The translations under genes and the position numbers were made by a program. Shown piece by piece: positions 1 through 10,126 of a DNA stretch of 64,000 bases. The stretch comes from Pinus tabuliformis. Its lineage: Eukaryota; Streptophyta; Pinopsida; Pinales; Pinaceae. The stretch is from positions 630,633,269-630,697,268 of the forward strand of contig CM062816.1 in assembly GCA_031772625.1 (NCBI GenBank), given 5' to 3'. Position 1 is the first letter of the stretch. Each line of letters begins with the position of its first letter. The notes below the pieces were generated by a model, which saw only the letters and a program-made list of their open reading frames with translations, searched no databases and had not been told where the DNA came from.

Positions 1-720
1 ACTAGATTGAATTTTTTCAGTATGCAAAATGTTGGAAATGCTATAAACTCGAAGACAAAGGAATTGCTTGAGAAGAGTGCAACGACTCAGAAAATTTTTC
101 TGATTGTTGTTATGATGGTGGCTTTGTTGCCAACACCTCCATCTTGGGTTTGAGAGGTAGAGATTCTACCCGTTCGAAAGCTCTTTTTTTCTGGGAAAAA
201 TTCTTCTGTTCGTTTTTGAAAAACTCAGTACAGGTAAAGTTAGCTTCATGTTCTCACCCATAATGATTGCCTGGTTTGTGACCAATGTCGTGACAGGACT
301 GTATAATATTTTGAAATATTATCCTGGAGCATTCAAGGAATTCAACCGATATTATATATACTATTACTTTCATGAATATCACAAACAAGGATGGGTGATG
401 CTTGGAGGTGTAGTCTTGTGTATAATAGGTATTGATTATTCTCATGATGATATGTGCCTCATTTTATCATATAGTATACTTGGAACTGTTTTCTAACTCA
501 ATTGATAAATCCATACCAACGATTTTCTAAAAAAAAATTCATAATTTCATCCCAATTATTTATGTTAAAGCTAAACAAATAGAGACACTAGCATTAGTTC
601 TTTGCTCTCACTGGATCCAGCTGTTGAGGCATGTTTGCATAATTGGGCCATTTCAACAGGAAATCAATCTAATTCCAAGCTATATGTCATGAATATTGAA
701 TATGGAAAAACACCTACAAA
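1..720 (+). pseudogene. HAK/KUP/KT potassium transporter remnant, copy 1
   Basis: Conceptual translation of about 213-445 reads as an internal membrane segment of a plant HAK/KUP/KT K+ uptake permease, with blocks such as KVSFMFSPIMIAWF, GLYNILKYYPGAFKEFN and GWVMLGGVVLCI in family order. In functional members this region forms transmembrane helices of a plasma-membrane or tonoplast K+/H+ symporter. A further exon remnant near 620-690 matches the family block that reads MFADLGHF in copy 2 (2300-2360), but here it contains a stop. The coding pieces are interrupted and continue off the left edge. The same order, intron-like spacing and flanks recur in copy 2, so this is a partial duplicate. It is non-functional as it stands; the family call is firm, the exact limits are not. 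Confidence 0.72.
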
Positions 721-783
721 AGTATGCATCTTTATTCTTATCTTTTCTACTTAACTAATGATGCTGATGTTGTTTTATCTTGT

Positions 784-1170
784 GGTTAGGTCTAACATTT
801 GGCATCCATCATCTACATTCCCACATTTTTTATACCTGCCAACAAGGGTGATTCCAACAGCAAAATCTACCTCAAACCCACTCTTAATAATGTCAGCATG
901 GATCTTCTTCCCCTATTCCGGAGTTGTACTACCAGCGTAGGCCTTGACAATGGTGCCAAAGGTGAAGTTATTTGGCTTAAAAACACTCTCCTTCATTTGA
1001 CCAAAAAAATTTAGGGCCTCATGGCATTACCCATTCTGTGCATATCCTGAAATTACAAAACTCCATGTAACTTCATCTAGCTTAGGCATTGCATTAAATA
1101 GTTTCAGTGTTTGGTCATTACACCCATGTTTACCATAGCCACCTATCATTGCATTCTATGCAATTGCACA
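784..1170 (-). pseudogene. Pentatricopeptide-repeat (PPR) protein fragment with nonsense codons
   Basis: Reading the minus strand from 1170 downward gives one continuous frame with the signature of plant PLS-class PPR proteins: NAMIGGYGKHG, then VISGYAQNG, then EALNFFGQMKESVFKPNNF, TFGTIVKAYAG and GKKIHADIIKSGFEVD, ending in KCGNVDDGCQML. PPR proteins of this class normally act in chloroplasts or mitochondria in organelle RNA processing or editing. Three in-frame stops interrupt it. From their context they replace W (before NAMIGG), Q (after YAQNG) and Q (before GKKIHAD), all consistent with C-to-T or G-to-A transitions. About four repeats of a normally much longer gene survive and no start codon is seen. 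It lies between KUP copies 1 and 2 in opposite orientation. Certain as a PPR relic, not as a gene. Confidence 0.78.
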
Positions 1171-1859
1171 ACATCTCTCCACCATTATTCATAACCTCGT
1201 TTTCTCTATAAACAACAATACTCATGCAAAACCCAAATTCCACAATACGAATTTTCCCAATATAGAACCCACAACTTAGTTCTGTTGTTGCTACTGCCTA
1301 ATGACATAAAAAATGTATACATTATTTGGCATTAACTACAATTTTCAATTTAGTATTTAAACATTAGCCGCTGATGAATCATGATAGTAATTGTTACTAA
1401 CCTTGAATAAATCTCTTATGGGCACTTGTATGGTGATTGGTTGGAGCACTGACTCCTACAATCAGGTCTGCCCATAAATGTATCTCAAAAAATCCTTTCA
1501 TGTCAAACTAGTATCAACGTGGCACCTCAACTCAATGCTCCATCACACATGTTGATTTTGTTCCAAATTATGATGCCCTTTTATTCCTACAGTGATGTGA
1601 GCTATGCAAGGAATTTAGTCAAGGAATAGTAACATGAGCTAAGGTAAGATGATACAAGAATGTGAAGTAGACACTATTAGCTTGCCTTCCATGAGTATAT
1701 TTGGATGTAATCAAGTTTTCCAGTATGGTTTAGTTTATTTGAAGGAGGGATGCAGCTCCCTATCATAAACATGATATCATCTGTGGGTATAACGTGAATT
1801 ATGGCATCCCACTTCCTGACATAATTTTTGTTTCCGTATGTTAACTCATGCAGGCGTTT
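1171..1859. other. Intergenic, no feature recognised
   Basis: AT-rich sequence between the PPR fragment and KUP copy 2. I see no long open frame, repeat array or family resemblance on either strand. Confidence 0.4.
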
Positions 1860-3975
1860 TTGTACTCGTCATTTTTTATCCTGTTACTACTGTTCCTTTT
1901 TCAAAATCTCAGTACAAGTAAAGTTAGCTTCATGTGTCAACCATAATGATCGCCTGGTTCGTGACCAACATCGTGATCGGACTGTATAATATTGTGAAAT
2001 ATTATTTTGGAGCATTGAAGGCATTCAACCCATATTATATATATTATTACTTTCATGAATATCACAAATAAGGATGGGTGATGCTTGGAGGTGTCGTCTT
2101 ATGTATAACAGGTATTGATTATTCTCATGATGATATGTGTCTCATTTTATCATATAATATACTTGGTATTGTTTTCTAACTCAATTGATAAATACATACC
2201 AATTATTTTCTCAAACAAAATTCATAACTTCATCCCAATTATTTATTTTAAAGCTATACAAATAGAAACACTAACATCGGTTCTTTGTTCTGACTGGATC
2301 CAGGTGCAGAAGCCATGTTTGCAGACTTGGGCCATTTCGAAAGAAAATCAATCCAGGTCCAAGCTACGTCAACGAAAAAATTATCAGTATTTCATCATAC
2401 CTGTGTGCTTCATCCTCCTTAAGTTTTATTACCATAATGAGAAATTTGGGTTTTTTGGTGCAGCTTGCTTTTTTGTGTGTTGGTTTGGCCATCTTTCCTT
2501 ATCACATATATGGGACAAGTGACTTATTTGATTAAAAACCTAGGGGACATAGGCTGTACATTCTACAAAGAAATACCACAACCTGTGTATTGGCCAATGT
2601 TCATTGTTGCCACTTTATCAACCATTGTAGCAAGTCGAGCATTGATTACAGAAACAATCTCAATCATAAGACAGTCCATGGCTCTTAGTTGCTTTCCTCG
2701 AGTGAATATTGTGCATACCTCACAAAATTACGAGGGTTAGATCTATTCACCTGAAGTTAACTATGTTCTCATGGTTATCTACCTTGCAATTGTAATAGGA
2801 TTCTGGGATGGAACATAGTTTGGAAATGCATATGGTAAGAGTATACAAATTTATTTATGACAACCGAATTTCGTAGTTTTTATTGATTTTGTTGAGTTTC
2901 CAAGGATAATTTTAGGTGTTTGGTGGTGCATGGGTTGCAGTGGTTGGTGTCATGTTCATTACGATGTGCATAGTAACCTTGGTCATGCTTGTGGTTTGGA
3001 ACATGCATGTTTTTCTTATACTACCCTTCACTCTGTTTTTTGCTATCTTTGAAGGAGTTTATCTATCATCTATATTGAAAAAGGTTCCATAGGGAGGTTG
3101 GTGTCCCTTCCTAATTGCAAAAATTTTGGTCATGCTTGTGGGTTGGAACATGCATGTTTTTCTTATATCACCCTTCACTCTGTTTTTTGCTATCTTTGAA
3201 GCAGTTTATCTATCATTTGTATTGAATAAGGTGCCACAGGGTGGTTGGTGTCCCTTCATCATTGCAACAATTTTTTTGACCGTAATGTTCTCTTGGAAAT
3301 AAGGAAGGTAGAAAAAGTATAAATATTTAGCACAGAGAAAACTCATCATAGAAGGTTTGAATGGATTGGTTGTCGGGGTGAATTCACTTATACCAGGAAT
3401 TCATTTCTTTTGCAGTGACCTTATTTCTGAATTACCACCGATTATTGAGCATTATGTAAAGAATGTGGGGTCTCTACATGAAGTTCTTGTCATTGTCACC
3501 ATAAAAATGGTTCCAGTCAAGACAATACTTTTGTCGGAGAAATTTATGGTTGGAAAACTAGAGCCAAAAGGTGTATATAAATGTGTAGCCCAATATGGTT
3601 ACAAAGATGCCCCAAACATTGAAGGATCTGAATTTATCAACCAAGTTTTTGAAAGTGTAAAAGACTATCTCAAGCTTAGAGGAACTCATTCCTCCTCACA
3701 TGACACAAGTTATGCAAGCAGAAATACAATTGAAGAAAGTAACTACTCTTAGATGAGGAATTGTAGTAGATTGAACTGTCAAAGAATAGAAGGTATGTGT
3801 ATGTTCTAGGAAAAACCACATTGAAGACTAATAAGAGCACTGTGCCTTTTGAAGGATTACTAATTGACAAGCTCTACAGGTTTCTCCAAAACAATTGCAG
3901 GTTGGCTCTATCTCCCTACAATATACCACATGTGCATTTACTTCTAGTCAGAATGGTGCAAGAAATTTAGAGTTC
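1860..3975 (+). pseudogene. HAK/KUP/KT potassium transporter pseudogene, copy 2 (longest)
   Basis: Exon-like blocks in family order: 1895-2110 (PIMIAWFVTNIVIGLYNIV, GWVMLGGVVLCITG); 2300-2360 (MFADLGHFERKSIQ); 2465-2738 ([57 protein letters not shown]); 2739-2835 (FGNAYG); 2905-3110 (helix-rich); 3250-3755 (PGIHFFCSDLISELPPI, KCVAQYGYKD); and a C-terminal exon at about 3770-3970. This covers about the last two thirds of a K+ uptake permease of roughly 750-800 residues. Lesions include a small indel with frameshift near 1935, stops inside 2738-2820, two stops near 3300-3315 and an internal 147-bp tandem duplication. Copy 2 is the only copy not split by a transposon, so it shows the unoccupied target sites for insertions found in the other copies. 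Confidence 0.85.
2979..3272 (+). repeat. 147-bp tandem duplication inside KUP exon (2 units)
   Basis: Units start at 2979 and 3126 with the same words (ttggtcatgcttgtgg, catgcatgtttttcttata, acccttcactctgtttttt). The period is 147 bp, exactly 49 codons, so the duplication alone would keep the frame. The same duplication exists in the KUP copy at 22786-34550, where a retrotransposon sits between the two units; it therefore predates the duplication of the gene copies. Confidence 0.85.
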
Positions 3976-4436
3976 GTTCACACAAAACTGTTAGAAGACA
4001 ATGAAATTATAAGCTTTTATTCATAATAAAGCTTTTAGGGCCTTAAAGTTCCTGATCATCGAAAATAAGATATAATTTTGTACTATTTTTACTATTTTAA
4101 TAGATTTATAAGATTTCAAAATGCAAATTTTTGTTGAGATCAGAAGAAATAAGCATTGAGTTTTTTACCATTTCTGTAATAAATCATGAATCATATAGAG
4201 TGAACTGGTACATACATGTTTAATGTTTTGTGACTCGTGGAATGGAAAAAAATGATAACAGCTCATTACTTTTCAGTTTCAATCCTTCTTTTACAGTAAG
4301 GCTCTTATCTTTTGATGAAATGCAGAGGCTGGTAAATTAAAATTTCAAGAAATCACAGGTAGAGTTTGTTAAGAGGGAATTTTAAATTTTAATAGTAACT
4401 TCTTTTTATCCTTTGTCCTTGGAAACTTGTACTGTT
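3976..4436 (+). other. 3' flank of KUP copy 2
   Basis: Non-coding sequence that is collinear with 35245-35539 plus 50997-51168 downstream of the other KUP copy. It contains the uninterrupted form of the insertion site of the large Ty3 element (acagctcattacttttcag at about 4258-4276). Similarity between the two copies stops at a shared ttgtac near 4432. Confidence 0.75.
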
Positions 4437-4441
4437 GCCAC
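4437..4441. repeat. Target site duplication GCCAC, left
   Basis: GCCAC abuts the left LTR and is repeated at 10286-10290. The unoccupied sequence gttgccactttagcag occurs at 22451, and a close variant lies in KUP copy 2 near 2608. Confidence 0.92.
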
Positions 4442-4600
4442 TGTCAGGCCATGGTAACTCCAGCAATTGAACGAGAGAAAACACTGAATGATATTTTATT
4501 CATTAGCTAGCACTTTATTTATACAAATACAAAACGGATCAGTTCATCTTCTAGATGACTGTCTGGCTTCACCTCATCCATTTCGGATTAGGTGTCAACA
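4442..4600 (-). repeat. 3' LTR of Copia element (159 bp)
   Basis: Begins tgtcaggcc and ends ggtgtcaaca, so it has 5'-TG...CA-3' termini on either strand. It matches 10127-10285 except for four substitutions and no indel. Confidence 0.95.
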
Positions 4601-4611
4601 TTCCCCCCCTT
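4601..4611 (-). promoter_or_regulatory. Polypurine tract of Copia element
   Basis: On the minus strand the sequence immediately before the 3' LTR is AAGGGGGGGAA, the expected plus-strand primer for reverse transcription. It begins within the pol stop codon. Confidence 0.88.
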
Positions 4612-7600
4612 AATCTGAAGGGATGTTGGTGAGTCCAAGCATCATTCTGAATCTTTCAAGTTTTTCTCTTCCAAGCGCTTTGGTGAAGATGTCTGCAATT
4701 TGCTCGTTTGTGGAACAATGACGAAGATGGATTTTTTTGGCCTCAACATGATGTCGGATCAGATGATATTTAGTATTGATGTGCTTAGTACGATCATGGA
4801 AATTTGGGTTCTTGGCCAACTTTATTGCAGATGTGTTATCAATCATGAGTGGAGTTGATTGTGTTTGTTTTACCTGCAAATCTTCAAGAATTTTCCTGAG
4901 CCACACAATTTCTTTCGTTGCTTCAGCTGCTGCCACATATTCTGCTTCTGTTGTGGAATCTGCTGGTACTGATTGTTTGCGTGATCTCCAGGAGACAGCT
5001 CCCGATCCAAGACTCATAGCATATCCTGAAGTAGATACCCCAGTTTCTTTGTCTCCATCAAAGTCTGAATCAGAGTATCCAATCAAGTTGAAGTCGTCCA
5101 CCTGTGTATACTTGATTCCAAGGTCTTGAGTTCCCTTCAAGTACCTTAGAACTCTTTTTGCAGCAGACCAATGTCCCTCACAAGGCCTTTGCATAAACCT
5201 GGAGAGGATTCCAACAGCAAATGAAATGTCTGGTCTGGTAGTAGTGAGGTAGATGAGACTTCCTACAAGCTGTCTATACTTTGTTGCATCCTCAAATTCC
5301 TTTCCTTCAGTAGATGTGAGCTTCAAGTTTTGTTCCATTGGAGTAGAAAGGGGATTGCACTCTGTCATGCCAAATCTGTATAACAAATCTCCAATGTATT
5401 TCTTTTGAGAAAGAAATATGGACTTTGGATGTTGGGTTACTTCAATGCCAAGATAGTAATGAACATAGCCCAAATCAGTCATTTCAAAATTTTTTCCTAA
5501 TTCTTTCTTTATGGATGCAATATAGCTTTCATTGTTCCCTGTCATTAAAAGATCATCTACATATACCACAAGATATACAACTGTTTTGCCAACTTCCTTG
5601 ACAAATAAAGTTGCATCATCAAGATCAAAATAATTGAAGTTGAGTTTCAGAAGATGCTCAGTTAGTTTTTCATACCAGGCTCGTGGTGCTTGTTTGACGC
5701 CATACAAGGACTTCACAAGTTTGCATACTTTGTGTTCATGTCCTTTCACAGCAAATCCTTCAGGCTGGGACATAAAAACATTCTCTTTTAGATCTCCATT
5801 CAAGAATGCAGTTTTTACATCCATTTGATGGACTTTCCAACCGTTCTGAGCAGATAGTGCAAAGAGTGTCCGAATGGTGGCCCATTTTGCTGTGGGAGCA
5901 AAAGTTTCCTCATAATCGACCCCTTCCTTCTGTGCAAAACCTTTTGCCACAAGCCTAGCTTTGTGCTTGTCAAGTGAGCCATCAGCTTTGTACTTGTTCT
6001 TGTAGACCCACTTGCAGCCAATTGGTTTGGTTCCAAATGGAGGATCAACCAGCTTCCAAGTGCCATTCTTTATGAGGGCATCATACTCCTTCTGCATCGC
6101 TTCTTTCCATTCATCATGAGAAGCAGCTTCTTTGAAGGAAGTTGGTTCAAAATCTGTAGACAAGTTCAATTCACAATCATAAGTAACATCCATATCAACA
6201 GGTGAATTAGAGTTATCTACATCACCTCCATCTTGTCGGTTTGAATTTCTGGTTCCTGTTTTTCCAATTTCATCAGGATGAACACTTTCAAGTGTCTTTG
6301 TCAGCCACTTTGGGGGACCTTTCTGAGATGGTCCAGGCTGTTCTGTTGATTGAGTTGGGTCTGAATCAAGATTGAGTCTCCCAATTCTATCAATTACATC
6401 ACTTAAAGCATCATCCGTTGTTGGAGTGTCATGCAGGGGAGATTGTTCTTCAGAAGAAGATTCCACATGTTGATCTAGTATAGGAATCCCCCCTTCAAGA
6501 TGTGGAATCTGATTATCAAACTCTTGAAATGATTTCGGTTTTGTGAATCTATCCAAGCGATCAAGTTGCCGCTCAACAACACTGTCAGATTTGGATGATT
6601 CAAGAAAAATGACATCTCTAGATAAAACAAACTTTTTATTTACTTCATCATAAAGGCAGTATGCTTTAGATGTGTTTGAATACCCCAGGAAGATACACTT
6701 ACGACTTCTAGCACCAAGTTTGTTTCTATGTACCTTTGGTATTAAAGCATAACAGGTGGAACCAAATATCCTGAGATGTTTTACCGAAGGAACATGTCCA
6801 TACCACAATTCATAAGCAGTCTTGTTTCTTATAGCACTAGATGGACATCTATTCTTTATATATGCAGCACATAGAACAGCATCAGCCCAAAACATTGTCT
6901 TTACATTTTTGAAGAAAAGCATGGATCGTACCATATTCAAAATTGTTCTGTTCATTCTTTCAGCTACACCATTCTGTTGAGGATTATAAGGCACAGTTGT
7001 TTGATGCTTAATCCCATGTTGGCGAAGATAGTGTTCAAATTCATTTGATGTATATTCTTTTCCATTATCAGTGCGAATAGACCCAATATGAGATTGTGCA
7101 TCATTTTCAATCCATTTATGAAAATTCTTGAATGTTTGAAAAGCATCAGATTTGTTCTTCAATAAGTAAACCCAACACATTCTGGTGTAATCATCAATAA
7201 ATGTCATGATATATTTATTTCCATTTGCAGAAGAAACAGGCATTGGACCACATAAATCTGAATGAATAAGTTCAAGCTTCCTATGTGCTCTTGAATGTGA
7301 ATCATGAAAAGACTGTTTGTTGTGCTTTCCTAGAATGCAAGCATCACATTGTTTATGTTTTCTAGGAATTGTAGGCAAACCAGCAACACCATTTTTCTTC
7401 AACAAGCGGAGACTATCATAGTTTAAATGTCCAAATCTAGCATGCCATAATAAACTTGATGGAAGTGCACCTTCTTCATGATGAGAAATATATGAGAAAT
7501 GCTGTGCATGAGCAGAGGTTCCTTGCAGTTTAAGGAGTCTTTCTTCTTCTATACCCCTCATGACAAGTGAGTGGTCAGATGCCTTTCTTACCTCAAGCTT

Positions 7601-7816
7601 GCCATCAAACATGTGAATGGAGTGACCTTGCTGGCGGATGTGGACCAGGGACAACAAGTTTCTCTTCAGCTGTGGGAGATATAGAACATGATCCAGAAGA
7701 AAGTCTGGAAGACCAGGCAGTTTAAGCCTGATTGTGCCAAGCCCTGATGGCTTGATTTTTGACTGATCTGCAAAGTATACTGCTCCATCAACATTGTCAG
7801 TGAAATCTTCAAAAAA
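4610..7816 (-). CDS. pol: Copia polyprotein, INT-RT-RNase H part
   Basis: Continues the gag-PR frame after one stop at 7817-7819 and runs about 1,068 codons to TAA at 4610-4612. The integrase zinc domain (HARFGHLNYDSL ... CDACILGK) is followed by the catalytic core with D, D and E in HSDLCGPM, RTDNGKEY and NGVAERMNRT. The reverse transcriptase has KARLVAKGFAQKEGVDY, QMDVKTAFLNG, SLYGVKQAPRAWYE and the YVDD active site. RNase H has YSDSDFDGD, TEAEYVA, DNTSAIKLAKN and a C-terminal DIFTKAL. All catalytic residues I can check are present. If the upstream stop is not suppressed, this part cannot be made as a fusion with Gag; otherwise it looks enzymatically complete. It acts in reverse transcription and integration of the element RNA. 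Confidence 0.93.
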   Translation of the reverse strand, partial: FFEDFTDNVDGAVYFADQSKIKPSGLGTIRLKLPGLPDFLLDHVLYLPQLKRNLLSLVHIRQQGHSIHMFDGKLEVRKASDHSLVMRGIEEERLLKLQGTSAHAQHFSYISHHEEGALPSSLLWHARFGHLNYDSLRLLKKNGVAGLPTIPRKHKQCDACILGKHNKQSFHDSHSRAHRKLELIHSDLCGPMPVSSANGNKYIMTFIDDYTRMCWVYLLKNKSDAFQTFKNFHKWIENDAQSHIGSIRTDNGKEYTSNEFEHYLRQHGIKHQTTVPYNPQQNGVAERMNRTILNMVRSMLFFKNVKTMFWADAVLCAAYIKNRCPSSAIRNKTAYELWYGHVPSVKHLRIFGSTCYALIPKVHRNKLGARSRKCIFLGYSNTSKAYCLYDEVNKKFVLSRDVIFLESSKSDSVVERQLDRLDRFTKPKSFQEFDNQIPHLEGGIPILDQHVESSSEEQSPLHDTPTTDDALSDVIDRIGRLNLDSDPTQSTEQPGPSQKGPPKWLTKTLESVHPDEIGKTGTRNSNRQDGGDVDNSNSPVDMDVTYDCELNLSTDFEPTSFKEAASHDEWKEAMQKEYDALIKNGTWKLVDPPFGTKPIGCKWVYKNKYKADGSLDKHKARLVAKGFAQKEGVDYEETFAPTAKWATIRTLFALSAQNGWKVHQMDVKTAFLNGDLKENVFMSQPEGFAVKGHEHKVCKLVKSLYGVKQAPRAWYEKLTEHLLKLNFNYFDLDDATLFVKEVGKTVVYLVVYVDDLLMTGNNESYIASIKKELGKNFEMTDLGYVHYYLGIEVTQHPKSIFLSQKKYIGDLLYRFGMTECNPLSTPMEQNLKLTSTEGKEFEDATKYRQLVGSLIYLTTTRPDISFAVGILSRFMQRPCEGHWSAAKRVLRYLKGTQDLGIKYTQVDDFNLIGYSDSDFDGDKETGVSTSGYAMSLGSGAVSWRSRKQSVPADSTTEAEYVAAAEATKEIVWLRKILEDLQVKQTQSTPLMIDNTSAIKLAKNPNFHDRTKHINTKYHLIRHHVEAKKIHLRHCSTNEQIADIFTKALGREKLERFRMMLGLTNIPSD

Positions 7817-8818
7817 TTATTTCCTATAAGTCATATGACAAGTTGCTCCTGAATCAAGCAACCAATCATTTTTCGAAGAAGCAAGTGAAGCATTAAACAA
7901 GTCTTCATTTACTCCAATGTTACATTGTGCCTCAATATAGTGAGCGGATTCAGGTGCTTTACCTTTGTCTGTGTCATCAGTTTTACCTTTCTGCTGGTTT
8001 CTTCTCTGCTCAACCTTGTCCCATGGTAGCTTGCATGTAGAAGCATCATGTGATCCATTTCGTTTGCAGCGAATGCAATGCAGATCTGAATTTTTAGCTT
8101 GAGGATGTCTGCCCCCCCTGCCTCTGAAGTATCTTCCTCTTCCTCTTCGTCCACCTCTTCCTCTTGTAGAATCTTGAGCAGGCTGCTTTTCTTTATGAGC
8201 AAGGCAAACAGTCTCTTCAGAAGATTCAGGGACTGTTTTCTTTCCAAAGGCTTTCTCTCTTTCAGCAAACTTTTTCACAAGAGTGTCAAAGGTTATATCT
8301 TTAAGATTTCCATTTGCTTGTAAAGACTCAAGATAGTTAGAGTAGGTAGGATAGAGTGCTTTGAGAAATGCAATAAGAGAGTTATCCAGCTCAACCTTAG
8401 TGGATTTAATATCATGCACTATAGACTTTATTTCAGAAGCAAGAGTAAGAGGATCATTATTTTTCAGTTCAAGGGTGAAGAGTTTAATCATGAGCTGAAC
8501 AACTTCAAGTGCAGAATGTGTATCATAGAGTTCTTTCAGCTTTTGTAAATCTTCAAAGGCAGTGGAATAGGATGAAATATGACGACTTACTTCCTCATTT
8601 ACAGATGCTGCGATCAACGCAAAGGCTTTGCTATTCTTGTTTTCCCAAATGGCGAGTTCTTTGTCTGATGTGGGCTGCACAGGGTCTCTGTCTTCTTCTC
8701 CAACACACACTCCTTTCCACAGTTCATTGTAGATAAGGGTGTGTTTCACCATCCGAGACCATTCAGAATAGTTCTCCTTGCCAGTGAGAACTATTCCGAC
8801 CATAGAAATGATTGAATG
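7817..8818 (-). CDS. gag: Copia Gag-protease part
   Basis: Minus-strand frame ending at TAA 7817-7819. I place the start at the ATG that begins MHSIISMVGIVLTGKENYSE, because Copia Gags typically start just before such a GxNY-type motif; an in-frame ATG 33 bases further upstream is also possible. The N-terminal capsid region runs to about residue 210. It is followed by an RGG-rich stretch (GRGGRRGRGRYFRGRGG), a zinc knuckle spaced CX2CX5HX4C (one residue longer than the usual CX2CX4HX4C) and the protease motif LLDSGATCHM. The frame is the same as pol, so the original was a single Gag-Pol polyprotein. The stop fits CAA to TAA or GAA to TAA. Confidence 0.9.
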   Translation of the reverse strand, partial: HSIISMVGIVLTGKENYSEWSRMVKHTLIYNELWKGVCVGEEDRDPVQPTSDKELAIWENKNSKAFALIAASVNEEVSRHISSYSTAFEDLQKLKELYDTHSALEVVQLMIKLFTLELKNNDPLTLASEIKSIVHDIKSTKVELDNSLIAFLKALYPTYSNYLESLQANGNLKDITFDTLVKKFAEREKAFGKKTVPESSEETVCLAHKEKQPAQDSTRGRGGRRGRGRYFRGRGGRHPQAKNSDLHCIRCKRNGSHDASTCKLPWDKVEQRRNQQKGKTDDTDKGKAPESAHYIEAQCNIGVNEDLFNASLASSKNDWLLDSGATCHMTYRK

Positions 8819-9280
8819 CATTCTGTAAAAAAAAATCTCTGCCAAAAACACTTCTGTTGATAGAAAAAAAAATTCTGCTGAGAAAAAGATCCTTATGTCA
8901 CAGCAAGTCTTCTGCTGGAAAAAAAATCTTATGCCACAACATTATGTTTGAAAAAAGAAGGCGCTCAAGGGATCTCATATATCATTTCAATATATATATT
9001 AATGCAAAAGACTGTTTAAGAAAACAACGTAATAAAACTCTGCTCCAAGTATACTATCAGATGGCATTTGTAATAAAACTCCGCTCCAAGTTTACATCAC
9101 TGTCAGATGGCATTTGTATTTTAAACTCCGCTGCTTGGTTACCTTAAGAATTCTTATGCATCACTTTACAAGCTTTCCTTCCTTCGCATGGCATCTTAGT
9201 TTCTGGCAAAAAATGTCAGTCTTCAATAATAATAAAAAACGCAGTCGCATTTTTAAAAAAGCAGTGACCATTACAATACG

Positions 9281-9490
9281 CAGTCTTCAATTAATACAAC
9301 GCAGTCTTATCAACACAGTCTTCAATAGATATTTCAAGAACGATGACCATTACAATACGCAGTCTTCGATGACCATTACAAAACGCAGTCTTCAATTAAT
9401 ACAACGCAGTCTTATCAACACAGTCTTCAATAGATATTTCAAGAACGATGACCATTACAATACGCAGTCTTCGATGACCATTACAAAACG
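9281..9490. repeat. 105-bp tandem repeat, 2 units, in Copia leader
   Basis: cagtcttcaattaatacaac starts at 9281 and again at 9386, and the two 105-bp units are almost identical. A partial third start (cagtcttcgatgacc) follows at 9491. Confidence 0.92.
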
Positions 9491-9956
9491 CAGTCTTCGA
9501 TGACCATTACAAAAAGCAGTGACCATTACAATACGATACATTACAGGCTTTCACTGGAATGCCAAAGAGCCAGAAGGTTGGCTGTATTCCATTTATCATT
9601 GAATAGCGAATATTTCAATGAATATACCCACAACGTTGATAGCAAATCACCATTCACCATATACCAGTCACCATATACCCACAGCGTTAATAAGAAGACG
9701 CAGTCACCATACTTCAAACCACAGTTCTTTAAAAACGCAGTCTCCCAATGTATTTCTCAAAAAAACGCAGTCTCAGTCTCAGTCTTACAAAAAAAAACGC
9801 AGCTCCAGATTTCAGAAGAGCAATGACGCAGCGAAATTACAGTCATAACAAACTCAGACACCAGCGAAATTTTGGAGTGAGATAGGTTTTACCTAACAGT
9901 GGAAACGCATATGCCATTTTGCTGGAATGAGATAGGTTTGAGCAGAAACGCATCAA

Positions 9957-10052
9957 CAGTCTTCATGTCAGAACAGAGGGCGCAGTCTTCATGTCAGAAC
10001 AGAGGGCGAAGTCTCATGACAGAACAGAGGGCGCAGTCTCATGAGAGGGCAG
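9957..10052. repeat. 25-26-bp tandem repeat in Copia leader
   Basis: Units beginning at 9957, 9983, 10009 and 10034 share cagtcttcatgtcagaacag followed by agggcg. The last two are diverged and the fourth is incomplete. Confidence 0.85.
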
Positions 10053-10114
10053 TGTCAGTCTCAGAGGCGTTCAGGACAGAACAGACCAGGAGTTACAACC
10101 AATTTGGGACCTGT

Positions 10115-10126
10115 GCTCTGATACCA
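10115..10126 (-). promoter_or_regulatory. Primer-binding site, tRNA-iMet type (Copia)
   Basis: The minus strand reads TGGTATCAGAGC directly after the 5' LTR. This is the classic plant primer site complementary to the 3' end of initiator tRNA-Met. Confidence 0.95.

Larger units (their letters stand above)
8852..10114 (-). other. Copia 5' leader, repeat-rich
   Basis: About 1.26 kb between primer site and gag with no conserved domain on either strand. It is packed with variants of CGCAGTCT (+ strand), roughly 20 copies, including the two tandem arrays listed separately. It may hold packaging or translational signals, which is inference only. Confidence 0.7.

Noticed and set aside
4776-5129. Plus-strand ORFs inside the Copia pol region (also 5634-5828 and 8099-8323)
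   Set aside because: Shadows of the minus-strand polyprotein, whose domains are unambiguous.
9114-9848. Overlapping plus-strand ORFs of 76-129 codons
   Set aside because: They run over the CGCAGTCT tandem repeats of the Copia leader; their repetitive protein sequence only mirrors the DNA repeat.
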